A stretch of 64,000 nt of DNA. Source: Lactiplantibacillus pentosus. GTDB lineage: Bacteria > Bacillota > Bacilli > Lactobacillales > Lactobacillaceae. Under the pieces are notes generated by a model that had not been told where the DNA came from, did no database searches, and saw nothing but the letters and a program-made list of their open reading frames with translations. The translations under genes were made by a program, and so were the position numbers. This document shows positions 38,568 through 47,930 of this stretch, one piece after another. Position 1 is the stretch's first letter. Each line of letters opens with the position of its first letter. The stretch covers positions 1,054,001 to 1,118,000 of the forward strand of contig NZ_CP032757.1 in the NCBI RefSeq assembly GCF_003641185.1, given 5' to 3'.

Positions 38568-39668
38568 ATGCGAATTAGTGCGGAAGCAGAACGACAATTT
38601 TTGGAAGCGGTGTTTAAAGCGCAACAGTTTAGTGCTAAGGATGGGGCGTTACTAGCTGACACCTTAGTGGACGCGGACTTACGGGGGATTTCCTCACATG
38701 GGATTCAACGCTTGGCTTGGTATACGCGGATGATTCAGGACCACACGTTGGAACCGGCACACCAACCGAAAATTTTGAACGAAACCCCGACCAGCCTGCT
38801 GATTGACGCCAATCAGAGCATGGGACAGATTGCCTCCGCTTTTGCGATGAACAAATTGATTGAAAAAACGAAGAAGCTGGGCGTCTCCTTAGCCGTCATT
38901 CGCAATTCAAACCATTTTGGTACTGCGGGATATTACTCGCGGATGGCTTGCAAAGCTGGCTTGATCGGGATTTCGACGACCAATACACGTCCATTAGTGG
39001 TACCGACGAACGCGACAGAAGCCTTTTTAGGCTCAAACGCCCTAGCATTTACTTTCCCGGCCGACCCACATCCGTTCGTTTTCGATGGGGCTACGGCGGT
39101 CGTGTCTAGTGGGAAGATTCAAGTGCTCGCTAAAAAGGGTGCACAAATTCCCGGTGATTGGGCGGTTGATGAGCACCGCAACGTCTTACACGACGCGCAG
39201 ACGGTCGAGGATAATTTAGCCAAGATTGCCTTTTCGGAAGACCGTCCTGGTGGGGGTGTCCTGACACTGGGTGGTCCAGATGAGGTCAATTCCAACTACA
39301 AGGGCTTCGGTAATTCGTTGATCATTGAGTTACTGACCGGTATCCTAGCGCAGGGGTCGTTATCAGCGGACACGAATACGGGTAAACATGATTTCAGTCA
39401 GTTCTTCATGACGATCGACCCGGCACTGTTTGGTGACCCTGACGTGTTAAAGGCCAACGTAACGACCATGTTTGACCGGATTCGGCATTTGAAACACTTG
39501 CCAGGAACGAAAATCATGATTCCAGGTGACCGCGAATACCGGCATTATGATGAAAACCTGGTTCAAGGAGTCAGCATCGATCCCCAGACATTGACGGAAA
39601 TGCAGCAAGTTGGTGCGCAATTTGGCGTGGCGGTTCCTGCTGAATTGAAGGCGTCCTTGAACGACTAA
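38568..39668 (+). CDS. Ldh/malate dehydrogenase family oxidoreductase (type 2)
   Basis: A member of the NAD(P)-dependent malate/L-lactate/ureidoglycolate/2,3-diketogulonate dehydrogenase family, unrelated to classical LDH. 366 residues. Family landmarks: DLRGISSHGIQRL, SNHFGTAGYYSRMA with the catalytic histidine, and the YKGFGNSLIIELLTGIL segment. TATGGAGGATG precedes the ATG. The substrate is unresolved from sequence. It stands alone between the secreted protein and the aromatic operon. Confidence 0.88.
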   Translation: MRISAEAERQFLEAVFKAQQFSAKDGALLADTLVDADLRGISSHGIQRLAWYTRMIQDHTLEPAHQPKILNETPTSLLIDANQSMGQIASAFAMNKLIEKTKKLGVSLAVIRNSNHFGTAGYYSRMACKAGLIGISTTNTRPLVVPTNATEAFLGSNALAFTFPADPHPFVFDGATAVVSSGKIQVLAKKGAQIPGDWAVDEHRNVLHDAQTVEDNLAKIAFSEDRPGGGVLTLGGPDEVNSNYKGFGNSLIIELLTGILAQGSLSADTNTGKHDFSQFFMTIDPALFGDPDVLKANVTTMFDRIRHLKHLPGTKIMIPGDREYRHYDENLVQGVSIDPQTLTEMQQVGAQFGVAVPAELKASLND

Positions 39669-39810
39669 ATTAGTGTAACTGTGACAATGATTGTGACTAA
39701 AATTCAGGTCACATAAACTGACGATAGTGTGGTCGGTATCGAATGATGATGCTGGCGACGCTATTTTTGGTTACCGTGGGTGGCTATCAGTGATTGGGGA
39801 GGAGTTCGTC

Positions 39811-40034
39811 GTGCTGATTGTGATTGTATTGTACGGGAATGAGGAGGCACGATTTGAGCAGTCGTTCGGACAAGTCATTCAATTAAGATGAACGACGGAA
39901 GCTGGCGATTTGTTTGGTGGGATGGCCCGGTATGATACTGACTTGTGGGGGCAAACTAGCCGCTTTGACGTTGACGAGTAGGTATATTTAGACCAATTCG
40001 CCCGTGAGCATCGATAAACGCCGTCCTAAAATTT
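39811..40034 (+). pseudogene. Possible decayed ORF
   Basis: A GTG at 39811 with GGGGAGGAG 6 bases upstream opens MLIVIVLYGNEEARFEQ but stops after 26 codons. Protein-like pieces follow in other frames (FVWWDG; then YDTDLWGQTSRFDVDE, stop, VYLDQFAREHR). They read as one small gene broken by frameshifts and a stop. I do not recognise the family. The rest of the 39669-40206 gap shows only a TGTGAC/GTCACA hairpin. Confidence 0.3.
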
Positions 40035-40206
40035 ATTTTTGAAAAAATTCTGGAAGTTAATTTCGAAAATCATCTCATGAGCAGCGGCTTTAAGAATGTT
40101 GATTTGTCGGTGCTGGTTAGCGATAGTGATTGATCAGATTGCTGATTAAATTGAGTGTGATAGCCGTCATTTTTGACGATTGATAGAAAAAGTTTGCAAA
40201 AATCAT

Positions 40207-40235
40207 TTGACAATTCTATCGGTTAGCCGTATATT
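40207..40235 (+). promoter_or_regulatory. Promoter of the aromatic amino acid operon
   Basis: A perfect TTGACA (40207-40212) and TATATT (40230-40235) with exact 17-bp spacing. Transcription would start near 40242, 37 bases before the leader peptide. Confidence 0.85.
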
Positions 40236-40278
40236 TGAAATCATCAAATACACATTAGAAATTAAGGAGATTTTAATC

Positions 40279-40335
40279 ATGGCGATTACGAGCAATGCAC
40301 AATTGAATTCGTATTATTATTACTGGTTTACTTAG
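40279..40335 (+). CDS. Aromatic-residue leader peptide (YYYYWF) of the aro operon
   Basis: An 18-codon frame, MAITSNAQLNSYYYYWFT, with an AAGGAG site 9 bases upstream of its ATG. Four consecutive tyrosine codons, then Trp and Phe, name all three products of the pathway that the downstream genes feed. The stop codon touches the first of a set of competing hairpins. It has the composition and position of an attenuator leader peptide; the peptide itself likely has no other role. Confidence 0.88.
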   Translation: MAITSNAQLNSYYYYWFT

Positions 40336-40536
40336 TGCCTCGGCATCCACTGCGAGGCACGCCCTCGCAACGGATGTGACCAGTAAATTTTGACATGATT
40401 AAAATTTATGGAAAGTCATATCAGTGTTGTGAACAACCACTGTGTGACTTTCTGGCTTCTTAGCCGCGGTGTCGATTGGGATACCCGGGGACGAGACAAA
40501 AGGCTCACAGTTGGTGAAAACTGTGAGCCTTTTTTT
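40335..40536 (+). promoter_or_regulatory. Transcription attenuator of the aro operon
   Basis: Mutually exclusive pairings: A = 40335-40342 with 40353-40360 (8 bp, perfect); B = 40344-40357 with 40363-40376 (12 of 14 positions). Hairpin C, 40411-40452, has a long stem (GAAAGTCA/TGACTTTC plus inner CAGTG/CACTG). Segment 40373-40380 can pair with 40415-40422, and 40439-40444 with 40506-40511, which would open C and the terminator. The terminator stem 40498-40512 with 40519-40533 (15 bp, perfect) ends in a T run. A ribosome stalled on the Tyr codons leaves A free to form; one at the stop codon covers it. That logic is inferred. Confidence 0.75.
40498..40536 (+). terminator. Intrinsic terminator of the aro attenuator
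   Basis: AAAAGGCTCACAGTT pairs perfectly with AACTGTGAGCCTTTT around GGTGAA and is followed by T. It lies 77 bases before the transketolase start, so it must be bypassed for operon expression. Confidence 0.93.
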
Positions 40537-40539
40537 CGA

Positions 40540-40577
40540 CCTAATATGTTACCTAATATGTGATCCAATATGTGACC
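40540..40577 (+). repeat. Triple direct repeat upstream of transketolase
   Basis: Three consecutive 12-13-bp copies close to CCTAATATGTGA begin at 40540, 40552 and 40565, between the attenuator terminator and the ribosome binding site. Confidence 0.7.
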
Positions 40578-40612
40578 GACATTCGACTGAACACGCAAAA
40601 GGAGCGAATTAT

Positions 40613-42625
40613 ATGCAAAAATTTGATGAAATTGATGATCTGGCCGTGGCCAACTTACGGGTATTGAGTGCAGAAATGATTGAACGAGCTGGTTCTGGGC
40701 ATCCGGGACTACCACTGGGTGCAGCGCCAATGTTATGGGCGTTGTGGAGCAGGCACTTACGCATTGATCCGCAACAGCCACAATGGTCTAACCGTGACCG
40801 CTTCGTCTTATCGGCTGGGCATGGTTCAGCGATTCTCTACAGCTTGTTACATATGAGCGGTTTTCAGGTGACGATGGCGGACCTGCAGCATTTTCGCCAG
40901 TTTGGTAGTCATACGCCGGGGCATCCGGAACTAGGAGTGGTTGACGGGGTGGAAGCCACGACCGGACCACTCGGACAAGGCCTTGGTATGGCAGTCGGGA
41001 TGGCGCTGGCAGAACGGCACTTAGCTGCTCAATTCGCGAGTGCGCCACAATTGGTTGACCATTACACCTACGCGTTGGTTGGGGACGGCGATTTGATGGA
41101 AGGTGTCTCACACGAAGCCGCCAGTTTTGCCGGTAATCAGCAGTTGAGCAAACTCATCGTGTTGTACGACGATAACAGCGTCTCACTAGATGGACCGACC
41201 AGCCGCTCATTTCGCACTGATGTCAACCAACGCTTCGAGAGTTACGGCTGGGCCACACAAACGGTCACGGATGGGAATGATTTGACCGCCATCAATGCGG
41301 CCATTGAACGGGCCAAACAGGAGACCCGCCCGAGTCTAATTGCCGTTAAAACAACGATTGGCTACGGCGCACCCCAAGCCGGCACCAACGCCGTTCATGG
41401 GAATCCATTAGGCGCCGCCGGTTTGGCAAGTTTGCGCGCAACGCTGAATTGGGATGCCGCCCCGTTCACCGTCTTACCAGCGGTTGCCAAACGCGCGCAC
41501 GAGTTGATCCAACGGCGCGGTCAAGCTGCTCATGTCCAGTGGCAAGCACAACGAGATCAGTTACCCGTTGCGATTATGCACCAGTTTGACCAACAGCTGC
41601 ATAATGGATTGCCAGTCGACTTGGCAACTAGCCTGCCAACCTTTGACGAAGGGGCGCAAGCATCACGCATGACCAGTCATACGGTGATTCAACAATTAGC
41701 GGACCGGTTACCGGGCTTGCTCGGTGGCGCAGCGGACCTGGCGAGTTCAAACAAAACGACCATTGAAACGGACCAACTAGCCACGCCGACGAGTCCAGAA
41801 CAACGCAACTTAGCCTTTGGGGTTCGCGAGTTTGGAATGGGGACGATTTTGAACGGACTGGCATTACATGGCGGCTTACGCGTCTTTGGTGGAACTTTTC
41901 TCGTCTTCTCCGATTACACCCGCGCGGCAATTCGACTCGCGGCGATGATGAAGTTACCCGTCACTTACGTCTTCACCCATGATTCGATCGCGGTCGGTGA
42001 AGATGGACCGACCCATCAACCCATCGAACAAGTGATGAGCTTGCGGTTGATACCGAATGTGACGGTGATTCGACCTGCTGATCCGAATGAAACTGTGGCC
42101 GCATGGTGGCAGGCTGTTAACGCAACGAATCATCCCACCGTGCTGGTTCTGACCCGCCAAAACTTAGCGGTGTTACCGCATTCCAAGTCGTTGGCGATGA
42201 CCGGGGTCGCCCGCGGCGGTTACGTGTTGTCACCACAACGCGGCAAGCAACCGATGGGCATTTTGATTGCGAGTGGATCCGAAGTTGATTTAGCGTTGCA
42301 AGCGCAAGCCAAATTGGCGGCGCAAGGCACAGACGTCAGCGTCGTTTCCATGCCATCAATGGAGAATTTCGCGCGGCAATCAGCCACGTATCAAGCGCAA
42401 GTCTTGCCACCACAAGTTCGGCGGCGCGTCGCTATCGAGATGGGGGCGACCCTCGGTTGGGAACGCTACGTTGGACTGGATGGCGCGGTCATCGGCATCG
42501 ACCATTTTGGCGCGAGTGGCGCGGCTGAGCAAGTCTTAGCCGCCAACGGGTTTACCGCTGAGGACATCGTGCAGACCTACCAGCGTTTGCCTATTGATAC
42601 GACACAACAGTTACGCGTTATTTAG
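40613..42625 (+). CDS. tkt: Transketolase
   Basis: This thiamine diphosphate enzyme moves two-carbon units between sugar phosphates. Here it probably makes erythrose 4-phosphate for DAHP synthase. 670 residues from the ATG at 40613 (AGGAG upstream). TPP-binding GDGDLMEG, the [12 protein letters not shown] region and the catalytic glutamate in GVREFGMG are intact. The open frame extends upstream into the terminator, which is not coding. As first gene of an aro operon with an aromatic leader peptide, it seems dedicated to aromatic synthesis; other transketolases are likely elsewhere. Confidence 0.93.
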   Translation: MQKFDEIDDLAVANLRVLSAEMIERAGSGHPGLPLGAAPMLWALWSRHLRIDPQQPQWSNRDRFVLSAGHGSAILYSLLHMSGFQVTMADLQHFRQFGSHTPGHPELGVVDGVEATTGPLGQGLGMAVGMALAERHLAAQFASAPQLVDHYTYALVGDGDLMEGVSHEAASFAGNQQLSKLIVLYDDNSVSLDGPTSRSFRTDVNQRFESYGWATQTVTDGNDLTAINAAIERAKQETRPSLIAVKTTIGYGAPQAGTNAVHGNPLGAAGLASLRATLNWDAAPFTVLPAVAKRAHELIQRRGQAAHVQWQAQRDQLPVAIMHQFDQQLHNGLPVDLATSLPTFDEGAQASRMTSHTVIQQLADRLPGLLGGAADLASSNKTTIETDQLATPTSPEQRNLAFGVREFGMGTILNGLALHGGLRVFGGTFLVFSDYTRAAIRLAAMMKLPVTYVFTHDSIAVGEDGPTHQPIEQVMSLRLIPNVTVIRPADPNETVAAWWQAVNATNHPTVLVLTRQNLAVLPHSKSLAMTGVARGGYVLSPQRGKQPMGILIASGSEVDLALQAQAKLAAQGTDVSVVSMPSMENFARQSATYQAQVLPPQVRRRVAIEMGATLGWERYVGLDGAVIGIDHFGASGAAEQVLAANGFTAEDIVQTYQRLPIDTTQQLRVI

Positions 42626-42640
42626 AAAGGAAGTCGTCAT

Positions 42641-43534
42641 ATGATTGATGGAGAAACGGCGTTATTTGGATTTATCGCGCACCCCGCACGGCACAGTCGC
42701 TCACCGCGGATGCATAATTTAAGCTTTGATCACTGGGGGCTCAACGCCCGCTACTTAGCGTTTGACGTTGCCCCCGACCAGCTAGCAGGCACGATTGCCG
42801 GAATTCGCAGCATGGGCATCGCCGGGGTCAACTTATCGATGCCCTTCAAGCAAACTGTCGTCCCACTGCTGGATGAGTTGACCCCGCGTGCACAACGCAT
42901 TCAAGCAGTTAATACGATCAAGAACGTTCATGGCAAGTTGATTGGTGATAGCACGGATGGCGCAGGCGTTTTTCAAGATTTACAACACCAAGGTCTGCAT
43001 TTGACAGGCAAACGGGTGATGGTGCTCGGCGCGGGCGGGGCTGGTAAGGCGATTATCGCTGCCGCACTGGATTATGGTGTCGCGAGCGTGACGGTCTTCA
43101 AGCGCAACAATGAGCGCTTTTCCGCGGTCAAACGCTGGCTCGAACAGCTAAGCCAGACGACCAGCGTTGAGTTGAAATTAGTTGCTTATGAAGACCATCA
43201 GCAGATGCAACAAGTGGCGCAGGCCAGCGACCTGATTATTAATGCGACGAATATCGGAATGACGACGACTGGTACCCCGTTACCACTTGAGACGATTCGT
43301 CAGTTAAAACCGCAACAAACGGTTTATGACGTGATTTACCAACCACTGGAAACGACTTTTCTACGGCTGGCTCGTCAACAGGGCTGTCACACCCATAATG
43401 GACTCGGTATGTTGATTTGGCAGGGCGCCCTGGCCTTTGAGTTCTGGACGGGGAAGCCGATGCCAGTCGCAGCAGTCCGACAAGATATGTTAGCAAGTAT
43501 TCAAGCCAGCCAGCCAATTGCGGCACGGGCCTAA
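42641..43534 (+). CDS. aroE: Shikimate dehydrogenase
   Basis: It reduces 3-dehydroshikimate to shikimate with NADPH. 297 residues. Substrate loop HSRSPRMHN, catalytic MPFKQTV lysine region, NADP-binding VLGAGGAGKAI and the C-terminal NGLGMLIWQGALAFEFWTG are present. GAAAGGAAG precedes the ATG, 15 bases after tkt. Related quinate/shikimate enzymes exist and lactobacilli often have paralogues, so the exact substrate is likely but not proven. Confidence 0.9.
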   Translation: MIDGETALFGFIAHPARHSRSPRMHNLSFDHWGLNARYLAFDVAPDQLAGTIAGIRSMGIAGVNLSMPFKQTVVPLLDELTPRAQRIQAVNTIKNVHGKLIGDSTDGAGVFQDLQHQGLHLTGKRVMVLGAGGAGKAIIAAALDYGVASVTVFKRNNERFSAVKRWLEQLSQTTSVELKLVAYEDHQQMQQVAQASDLIINATNIGMTTTGTPLPLETIRQLKPQQTVYDVIYQPLETTFLRLARQQGCHTHNGLGMLIWQGALAFEFWTGKPMPVAAVRQDMLASIQASQPIAARA

Positions 43535-43586
43535 CGCATCAAAATTTGAGACCTAAAATTTGAGAATTGATATTGGAGGAATTATC

Positions 43587-44582
43587 ATGATTATTATTTT
43601 AAAACCAGCAACTGCCCAGGCCATGCAGGCCAAATTAGTGAGCCAATTTGGCGCCGACCACGAGATCTTCACACATAACGAGCGCATCGCGATTCAAGGT
43701 ATCACGGCAGATCAACTGCCAACGGATGTTAAAGCTGCCAGTACCGAAATTTTGACGGATGTACCCGCTGCCGTGCAAAGCAGTCGCCTATTTCATCCCG
43801 AAGATACGATTATTAAAACGCCCCATAGTGTGATTGGCGGTGACCAGTTCGTCATGATGGCCGGCCCTTGTTCGGTTGAAAGTGCCGAACACGTTGATCA
43901 GATGGCCGCCGTGGCCAAGCAGGGTGGCGCGACGATCGTCCGGGGTGGCGCCTTCAAACCGCGGACTTCACCATACAGTTTTCAAGGACTCGGTGAGACC
44001 GGGCTGCAATACTTACGGGCGGCTGCCGATAAGCACGGTCTCGATATGATTACGGAAGTCATGGATGATGAACACGTTGCCATGGTTGCGAAATACACGG
44101 ATATCTTCCAGATTGGTGCCCGCAATATGCAAAACTTCTCGTTACTCAAAGCGGTGGGGCAAACCCAGATTCCAGTTGCGTTAAAACGCGGCATGTCGGC
44201 GACCATCGATGACGTTCTCAACGCAGCTGAATACATTGCCGCGGGTGGTAATCATCAAATCATGATTTTAGAACGGGGCATCCGGACGTTTGATAATAAG
44301 TACACCCGCAACACGTTTGATTTAGGGGCCGTACCGGTCTTGCAATCGCTGACGCACTACCCCGTTATCGTCGACCCCAGTCACGCGGTCGGCACTTGGG
44401 AGCTGGTGACGCCAATGGCCATGGCCGGGGTTGCGGCGGGGGCTAGTGGGATGATCGTCGAGATCCACGACCAACCAACAAAAGCTTTGTCGGACGGTCC
44501 CCAGGCACTCAAGCCCGCAACTTACTTGAAGATGGCGCGCCAAGCCTTCCAGTTGCATGATTTGATGCAGACTTGGGCATAG
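43587..44582 (+). CDS. 3-deoxy-7-phosphoheptulonate (DAHP) synthase
   Basis: The first committed step: phosphoenolpyruvate plus erythrose 4-phosphate. 331 residues from the ATG at 43587 (TTGGAGGA 6 bases upstream). An N-terminal ferredoxin-like regulatory domain (about residues 1-70) precedes the barrel with MAGPCSVES, GGAFKPRTSPYSFQG and DPSHAVGTWE. This is the type I-beta form in which the N-terminal domain gives feedback control; symbols aroA, aroF and aroG are all in use. The upstream gap carries a duplicated AAAATTTGAGA. Confidence 0.94.
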   Translation: MIIILKPATAQAMQAKLVSQFGADHEIFTHNERIAIQGITADQLPTDVKAASTEILTDVPAAVQSSRLFHPEDTIIKTPHSVIGGDQFVMMAGPCSVESAEHVDQMAAVAKQGGATIVRGGAFKPRTSPYSFQGLGETGLQYLRAAADKHGLDMITEVMDDEHVAMVAKYTDIFQIGARNMQNFSLLKAVGQTQIPVALKRGMSATIDDVLNAAEYIAAGGNHQIMILERGIRTFDNKYTRNTFDLGAVPVLQSLTHYPVIVDPSHAVGTWELVTPMAMAGVAAGASGMIVEIHDQPTKALSDGPQALKPATYLKMARQAFQLHDLMQTWA

Positions 44583-44590
44583 GCACGCTT

Positions 44591-45697
44591 ATGAAAACAA
44601 TTAACGTTACGACTAAAACCAAATCTTATGCCATCAAAATTGGGACTGGCGCCCTATCACAGCTCGGCGACCTGGTCAAAACGGTCTGGCAACCGGGTCA
44701 AGTTGCCGTCGTCACGGATACGAACGTGCATCCGCATTACGCCCAACCAGTGGTCACGGCACTGAAGGCGGCCGGGTTTCAGGTGCACGTGCTGACGGTG
44801 CCCGCTGGCGAGCAGAGTAAAAGTTGGGCACAAGTTGAACGACTAATTGACCAGCTGAGCCGCGCCCATTTTACGCGCAGCGATGGGGTGCTGGCACTCG
44901 GCGGCGGTGTCGTGGGTGACCTGGCCGGATTTGTCGCGGCGACCTATATGCGGGGCATCGGCCTGATTCAAGTACCGACCTCCTTGTTAGCGCAGGTCGA
45001 CAGTTCGGTCGGTGGCAAGACCGCAATCGACCTGCCAACGGGTAAAAATTTAGTTGGTAGTTTTTACCAGCCAAACCTCGTCGTCATTGATCCTGACACG
45101 CTAAAAACGCTGCCAGAGCGGATGTTGGCGGAGGGATACGGGGAAATCGTCAAGTGTGCTGCATTGGTCGGTGGCGACTTCTGGTCATTATTACAACCCA
45201 TTACTGATGTCACCGCAATTTTACCAGCGGCACCAGCGTTGATTGCGGCCAGCGTGGCGTTTAAAGCCCAAATCGTGATGGCGGATGAACATGAGCAAGG
45301 TCAGCGCCAGCTTTTGAACTTTGGTCACACGATTGGTCACGCCCTCGAGCTACTAGCACACGGTCGTTTGATGCACGGTGAAGCGGTGGCAATTGGTCTC
45401 GTTCAAGTCAGCCGGCTGTTCGCCATGCACGGCTTGGCACCTGCTGAGTTGGCAGAGACGATTGCTGCCCGGTTGAGCGCGGTCGGCTTACCGACCAAGT
45501 TGCCAGCCATTGCATCCGCCGAGGTGGTGGCAGCGATGCACCATGATAAAAAAATTCATCACGACGCGTTAACCTGGGTCTACTTGGATGCAATCGGTAA
45601 GCCCAAATTAGCACCGGTACCTGTCGCAGAACTTCCCGCCTGGGTGGCGCCCTTGTGGCAGTTACCGACAGAGGTGGCGGGGCCGACTGACAACTGA
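44591..45697 (+). CDS. aroB: 3-dehydroquinate synthase
   Basis: It cyclises DAHP to 3-dehydroquinate using NAD and a metal. 368 residues from the ATG at 44591. Motifs: GGGVVGDLAGFVAATYMRG, SSVGGKTAIDLPTGKNL, and the metal-binding HGEAVAIG and FGHTIGHALE histidines. The ATG is 8 bases after the DAHP synthase stop and lacks a good ribosome binding site; a TTG six codons earlier overlaps the previous gene. Translation is probably coupled. It is the last gene of the operon. Confidence 0.94.
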   Translation: MKTINVTTKTKSYAIKIGTGALSQLGDLVKTVWQPGQVAVVTDTNVHPHYAQPVVTALKAAGFQVHVLTVPAGEQSKSWAQVERLIDQLSRAHFTRSDGVLALGGGVVGDLAGFVAATYMRGIGLIQVPTSLLAQVDSSVGGKTAIDLPTGKNLVGSFYQPNLVVIDPDTLKTLPERMLAEGYGEIVKCAALVGGDFWSLLQPITDVTAILPAAPALIAASVAFKAQIVMADEHEQGQRQLLNFGHTIGHALELLAHGRLMHGEAVAIGLVQVSRLFAMHGLAPAELAETIAARLSAVGLPTKLPAIASAEVVAAMHHDKKIHHDALTWVYLDAIGKPKLAPVPVAELPAWVAPLWQLPTEVAGPTDN

Positions 45698-45729
45698 CGT
45701 CAAGATGACTGATAGGTGGCGTGATTGCC

Positions 45730-45765
45730 TCGTACAGAAAATTGAACGTTCAGGTTTCTGTACGA
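45730..45765 (+). repeat. Perfect 11-bp inverted repeat after aroB
   Basis: TCGTACAGAAA (45730-45740) and TTTCTGTACGA (45755-45765) could form a hairpin, but no T run follows. It may stabilise the mRNA 3' end. Confidence 0.6.
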
Positions 45766-45878
45766 AGCGTGCACTCACGCTAGCACTTAAAGATGATGTT
45801 GGTAGATGTCATGAGCCCGGATCAAATCCAGGCTAATACGAAATAATAAAGCGCACCAGGTGTCATACGCGCAAGCAC

Positions 45879-45914
45879 AAAAAACTCGGTTCAGCATTGC
45901 TGACCGAGTTTTTG
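45879..45914. terminator. Bidirectional terminator between aroB and the DASS pseudogene
   Basis: AAAAACTCGGT pairs with ACCGAGTTTTT (one mismatch near the loop) with an inner CAGC/GCTG. T runs occur on both strands, so it can end the aro operon and the minus-strand transporter. Confidence 0.9.
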
Positions 45915-45965
45915 TATCGGCTGGCCCATGTTTTGCCAGCACTAATTTGAGCGTAGCATGATAAT

Positions 45966-47387
45966 TTACCAGTATCCCAGCACGTGCATCCAGAGGGTTC
46001 CGCCGACACCCCAAACGAGTAAGTAAAAGCCGCCCAGGATGAAATTCAAGCGCCACCAAGTTGCTTGAGTGACGTAGCCCGGGCCAAACATGATGGATGC
46101 GGGACCGTTGGCATAATGAGTCGTTGAACTGAAGATCGCACCATCAAAGCCGAGTAACAGGGACGCTAACATTGGCGGTGCGCCAGCTGAGATCGCAACA
46201 CCTAAGAATGCAGCGTACATGGCTGAGACGTGGGCAGTTGCGCCGGCAAACAGGTAATGGGTGTAGAAGTAGACCAGCATTAACGCTGCCATGACCCACA
46301 TCTAGTTGACGCCGTGCAATGCCTGTCCAATAGCGGCCGATAACCACGGGATAAAGCCGAGATGGTTGAGCTGTCCGGCCATGAAAATCAAAATTGAGAA
46401 CCAGACCAGGGTGTTCCAAGCACCAGTTTCGTGCAGCAAGTCACTAACGCTGAGGACCCCGGTAATTAAGAGGAGGGACACGGCGATAAACGCCACCAGA
46501 GTCGCATCTAGGCCAATCAAACTGGCGAGGATCCAGAGGATGAGCGCCAAGCCGAAAATCAACGCCATAAATTTTTCTGGTAACCGCATCGGTCCCATTT
46601 TAGTTAATTCTTGATGGGCCCAGGATTGGGCGTTCGGCGTATCTTTGATTTCAGGTGGATAAAGTTTGTAAATGATGGCAGGAACACAAATCAGACTGAT
46701 GAGACCGGGCAGCAGGGCGGCCAGTAGCCAGCCAGTCCAAGTAATATTAACGTGCAAAGCCGCCGCTAAAGCAACTGCGACTAGGTTTGGCGCCATGGCT
46801 GTCATGAATAGGCCACTGGTTGCGATGTTGCCATGAAAGGCGGTCATCATGAGAAACGCGCCGATTTTGCGCTGGGTCCCTTGTTGCGGGTCGGAACCGT
46901 ACGCTTTGGCTAGTGATTCGATAATCGGAAAGACGATGCCGCCAGCACGCGCAGTGTTACTCGGTGTCGCGGGACTCGTGACTAAGTCCACACCAATTAG
47001 GGCGTAGGCTAGTCCGAGTGTTCGTTTGCCGAAGCATTTGACGAACACTAACGCGACTCGCCGACCCAGACCCGTTTTGACAAAACCGCAAGATAAAAAG
47101 TAGGCCATCGCGATCATCCAGACCGTACTATCACCAAATCCTGCAATCGCGGTATCAATCGGCGTGACGCCCAATAGCACACAACAGGTCAGGCCGATGA
47201 TTGCGACCCCAGCGATGGGTATCGGTTGGGTAATACATCCGATGATGGTACTGACAAAGATTGCCAACATTTGCCATCCGAGCAAACTCAAATCACTTGG
47301 ACGCAGCGGGGCAGCCAGCCAAAGTATCAGGCCACAGCTGAGCGGCCAAATGAGTTTTCGATAGTTGACTGGATTCAAATGTGACAT
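45966..47387 (-). pseudogene. DASS-family dicarboxylate/tartrate transporter interrupted by a stop codon
   Basis: A 12-helix-type divalent anion:sodium symporter family protein. The first part (361 residues) ends in LHGVN and a TAG at 46302-46304. The frame continues without a break as MWVMAALMLVYFYTHYLF to the C terminus. Alignment by eye with the intact paralogue at 61385-62803 puts a tryptophan at this position, so one G-to-A change (TGG to TAG) explains it. All other family motifs (ATPSNTARAGGI, STTHYANGPAS) are intact, so the change is recent or is suppressed. Its neighbours suggest tartrate or malate as substrate. Confidence 0.85.
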
Positions 47388-47540
47388 ACGTAAAACCGCC
47401 TTTCAATTAACTTCAGTTGAGGCACGCTAGTCTGAACTGGCTCGGTCAAGCTGTGGGGTATCAATCACAATTGAGATACTTACCAGTAGCTTGGTTATCA
47501 CTGAATGTTCAACTAGCCAATCAGTCTCAGAATAGACATG

Positions 47541-47861
47541 TCAGTGTAAACCGAGTTCTAGCTTGGCAGCCCGTGACATCTTAGCGACTGACCATGCGGG
47601 TTCCCAGACAAGATTAATGAGCACCTGGTCAACATCATTCAACGCGCTTAGTGCTGCCTTGATGTGGTCGTCCAGATAGCCCGTCAATGGGCAACCCATA
47701 ATGGTGAGCGTCATCGTGACGGTACACAGTTGAAGGTCGGCATCATAAGTGATGTCGTAAATTAACCCCAGGTCGACGATATTAATGCCAAGTTCGGGGT
47801 CGATGACGGTTCGTAAGGCGGTTAACGCCGCTTCCTTAAATGATGGCCTTGTCTTGATCAT
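47541..47861 (-). CDS. SufT/PaaD-like (MIP18 family) iron-sulfur maturation protein
   Basis: 106 residues from the ATG at 47861, 9 bases after AAAGGAGG. It has the DUF59/MIP18 core: RTVIDPELGINIVDLGLIYD and the conserved cysteine in IMGCPLTGYL. Relatives help assemble Fe-S clusters on target enzymes. It directly follows ttdB and ttdA, whose product needs a [4Fe-4S] cluster, so a dedicated maturation role is likely. The frame extends 22 codons upstream through a hairpin and is not used. Confidence 0.85.
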   Translation of the reverse strand: MIKTRPSFKEAALTALRTVIDPELGINIVDLGLIYDITYDADLQLCTVTMTLTIMGCPLTGYLDDHIKAALSALNDVDQVLINLVWEPAWSVAKMSRAAKLELGLH

Positions 47862-47884
47862 GAAAAATAACCTCCTTTGAATGA

Positions 47885-47924
47885 CGCCCCCGTCACGGCG
47901 ATGGCAGCCGCTGTGACGGGGGCG
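47885..47924 (-). repeat. Strong intra-operon hairpin between ttdB and the SufT-like gene
   Basis: CGCCCCCGTCAC (47885-47896) and GTGACGGGGGCG (47913-47924) are perfectly complementary. No T run follows in the minus direction, so it may act as an mRNA-stability barrier, not a full terminator. Confidence 0.75.
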
Positions 47925-47930
47925 CAATCC

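Noticed and set aside
40242..40540. T-box riboswitch before the aro operon
   Set aside because: No T-box consensus was seen, and the leader peptide starts too close to the transcript start to leave room for stem I.
40469..40612. N-terminal extension of transketolase
   Set aside because: It would translate through the attenuator terminator and the direct repeats; the ATG at 40613 has a proper binding site and the usual N terminus.
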